Shown here: piece after piece, positions 62,586-64,000 of the stretch
Numbering within the stretch: the first letter of the stretch is position 1
Layout of the letters: each line of letters begins with the position of its first letter
DNA from: Roseomonas sp. AR75
GTDB lineage: Bacteria; Pseudomonadota; Alphaproteobacteria; Acetobacterales; Acetobacteraceae
DNA: 64,000 nt
Direction of reading: 5' to 3'
NCBI RefSeq assembly: GCF_005222815.1
Contig: NZ_STGB01000005.1
Span: 124,001-188,000, forward strand
Program-made: the position numbers and the translations under genes
The notes under the pieces: model-generated
The model's input: the letters and a program-made list of their open reading frames with translations, nothing else
Told to the model about the DNA's origin: nothing
Database searches by the model: none

Positions 62586-63005
62586 TCACGCATCGACCAG
62601 CCGTTCCTGCAACTGACGCAGCGTCGTGCCGGCCAGTTCCCGCTCCATCGCCTGCTCCGCCTCGTCCAGCACGCCGCGCAACAGCCCCGGCACGGCGCGG
62701 CCCAGCGCATCGCCTGTGCCGCGCGGGCCGGGATGGCTCGGCAGCAGCGGCATGCCCTGCCGGCGCATTGCCGCCCAGACCTCGGCGAGGCTGATCTCCT
62801 CGGCGGGACGTGCCAGCTCGGCCCCGCCGGGACCGCGGCGCACCCGCAGCAGGCCGGCGCGGGCAAGCTGCCCGGCCAATCGTCGGATCACCACCGGGTT
62901 TGTCCCGACACTTGTGGCGATCCGTCCGCTCGTGGCCTGCCCGCCTGGCTCGGAGGCAAGGAGCAGGAGAATGTGGATGGCAACTGCGAAGCGCGTGGCG
63001 ACCAT
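62586..63005 (-). CDS. Rrf2-family transcriptional regulator without Fe-S cysteines
   Basis: The 139-residue protein starts MVATRFAVAIHILLLLASEP and has a winged helix (SGRIATSVGTNPVVIRRLAG near 26-45, LLRVRRGPGGAEL near 52-64). The three cysteines that hold the Fe-S cluster in IscR and NsrR are absent, so it would sense something else, like the YwnA/CymR-type members. It is divergent from mmcB across 90 bp that contain a LexA box. Confidence 0.85.
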   Translation of the reverse strand: MVATRFAVAIHILLLLASEPGGQATSGRIATSVGTNPVVIRRLAGQLARAGLLRVRRGPGGAELARPAEEISLAEVWAAMRRQGMPLLPSHPGPRGTGDALGRAVPGLLRGVLDEAEQAMERELAGTTLRQLQERLVDA

Positions 63006-63072
63006 GGTCCGGCCTTCACGCGCAATGAGTGCCGAGGTTCCCTGGCTTTCTACAGAGACTTGACGATCGACT

Positions 63073-63087
63073 GAACAGAGCACGAAC
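63073..63087. promoter_or_regulatory. Alphaproteobacterial LexA (SOS) box upstream of mmcB
   Basis: GAAC-AGAGCAC-GAAC is an exact match to the alphaproteobacterial LexA direct repeat GAAC-N7-GAAC (the reverse of GTTC-N7-GTTC). It ends 8 bp before the mmcB start codon, a position that would block transcription or initiation. mmcB is known to be an SOS gene in Caulobacter, which strongly supports this site. Confidence 0.85.
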
Positions 63088-63095
63088 ATCGCAAC

Positions 63096-63575
63096 ATGAC
63101 GCTCGCCTTCTCCCCGGCACCGGCTGCCCGGACGCTCGCCATATGCCGCGCGGCGGCACGATTCTGTGCCCGCCGCGGCTGGGCGCCGGTGACGGAGATG
63201 CCCCTGCCCAACGGCCGCCGCGCCGATATCCTGGCGCTGCTGCCGGATGGCGGCTTCGTGGTGGTGGAGGTGAAGTCCTGCGCGCGCGACTTCCTCTCGG
63301 ATGGCAAGTGGCCGGAGTACCGCGACTTCTGCGACAGGCTGTATTTCGCCGTGGACCTGGATTTCCCACGCGCGCTGATCCCGGAGGAGGTCGGGCTGAT
63401 GGTGGCCGACGGTCCGGATGCCGAGCTGGTGCGGGACGCCCCGGACCATCGGCTGGCGGGCGCACGGCGGAAGGCGTTGCTGCACCGCTATGCCATGACG
63501 GCGGCGGGGCGGCTTGCGGCCATGCAGGACCCTGCGGGGTTTTCCGAGTTGCGGGCGGCGCTCAGGGTGGAGTGA
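63096..63575 (+). CDS. mmcB: MmcB-type DNA repair protein
   Basis: The 159-residue protein starts MTLAFSPAPAARTLAICRAA. It has a PD-(D/E)XK-like nuclease core with RADILALLPDGG near 42-53 and VVVEVKSCARDFLSDGKWPE near 55-74. MmcB in Caulobacter contributes to repair of mitomycin C cross-link damage and is induced by LexA release. A LexA box lies directly upstream. It is divergent from the Rrf2-type regulator. Confidence 0.93.
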   Translation: MTLAFSPAPAARTLAICRAAARFCARRGWAPVTEMPLPNGRRADILALLPDGGFVVVEVKSCARDFLSDGKWPEYRDFCDRLYFAVDLDFPRALIPEEVGLMVADGPDAELVRDAPDHRLAGARRKALLHRYAMTAAGRLAAMQDPAGFSELRAALRVE

Positions 63576-63642
63576 CCGTCCCCCGTTCTCGGGCGGTCAT
63601 GGAGGATGCCCGAGGCGGCGCGTAGGCTGGTATGGTGCCGGA

Positions 63643-64000
63643 ATGTCTGCCGTCACCCTCACATCCTGGTCACGACGTCTGGCGGCCGGTCGCTCAATCG
63701 GGCGGCTTGTACTGGCCGCGCTGATGGCGCCGGTCGGGGCAACATTCGTCTGTGCTGCTGCCTGGCCGCTCATGGCGGTGGCGGCCTGGCTGGTCGTGTT
63801 TGCCGGTCTGCGCGACGGCGATACGAGCCTGTCGGCGCGTATGGAAAGTGGCATCTTGGCGTGGGCCGCCACGCTCGCCTATGGCTGGATCGTCACCGTC
63901 CCTCTGACCTTGCTCGCGGTCATTCCGTGTCACCTGCTGCTCGTAGCCTTCCACCGACGATCACTCCGCGCCTATCTCGCCCTGGGAATCCTGGCTGGGC
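63643..64000 (+). CDS. Membrane protein of unknown function, 3' end beyond window
   Basis: The open frame starts MSAVTLTSWSRRLAAGRSIG and remains open to the right edge (119 codons visible). It encodes three hydrophobic stretches (LVLAALMAPVGATFVCAAAW, PLMAVAAWLVVFAG, TLLAVIPCHLLLVAF). No family is recognised. The region looks slightly less GC rich than the genes before it. A different start or a small-integral-membrane role cannot be excluded. Confidence 0.55.
   Translation, partial: MSAVTLTSWSRRLAAGRSIGRLVLAALMAPVGATFVCAAAWPLMAVAAWLVVFAGLRDGDTSLSARMESGILAWAATLAYGWIVTVPLTLLAVIPCHLLLVAFHRRSLRAYLALGILAG

Overview
The window is GC-rich (roughly 70% by eye), densely coded alphaproteobacterial chromosome. 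The CtrA/ChpT cell-cycle pair, the LexA box of the GAAC-N7-GAAC type, MmcB, the short-form HisG, and the many hydantoinase/oxoprolinase, TRAP and Liv uptake genes suggest a Rhodospirillales/Acetobacteraceae (Roseomonas-like) organism; this is inference. No phage, integrase, transposase or CRISPR array is visible, and no gene-free stretch exceeds 300 bases.

Layout. 1-9.1 kb: two HyuA/HyuB sets in a rearranged order, a quinone-oxidoreductase-like MDR protein and an M20 peptidase. 9.1-12.2 kb: an Lrp/AsnC regulator divergent from phhA-hpd (Phe/Tyr catabolism), with a perfect 10-bp inverted repeat over the regulator's start, then a cupin. 12.4-15.4 kb: fliI-fliJ plus a small repeat protein, divergent from ctrA. 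15.4-21.5 kb: a PPOX-family protein and a translationally coupled chemotaxis operon cheA-W-Y-B-R whose CheA carries a receiver domain. 21.6-26.2 kb: a methyltransferase and livH-M-G-F. 26.2-31 kb: tRNA-Phe, yacG, an RNase E/G-like gene, maf, infA, hisD, hisG. 31-33 kb: an SH3 protein and an apparently acquired gene for a lectin/aerolysin-like protein with a PEP-CTERM tail, bracketed by an imperfect direct repeat. 33-46.2 kb: housekeeping genes (MFS, NAD kinase, nitrilase, moaA, chpT, gluQ, esterase, HNH, dsbB, GST, YHS, pduO, TonB, CDF). 46.3-49.2 kb: a sigma-54 promoter driving a secreted sorting-tail protein, then a gene for a beta-helix/helical-domain fusion; both carry the same 17-bp palindrome upstream. 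49.2-54.2 kb: metH with a SahR-like ArsR-methyltransferase regulator. 54.2-59.1 kb: TRAP transporter operon and fpr. 59.2-64 kb: acetyltransferases, amidase, an Rrf2 protein, SOS-controlled mmcB and a truncated membrane protein.

How the parts work together. ChpT and CtrA are two steps of the CckA-ChpT-CtrA phosphorelay, and ctrA lies beside flagellar export genes. PhhA and Hpd catalyse consecutive parts of aromatic amino acid breakdown under the adjacent Lrp-type regulator. The ArsR-methyltransferase gene precedes metH and has a palindrome resembling a SahR operator. The most unusual material is the cell-surface set: the lectin/aerolysin-like PEP-CTERM protein at 31.7-32.8 kb and the pair at 46.5-49.2 kb that appears to share an upstream activator site and a -24 promoter element.
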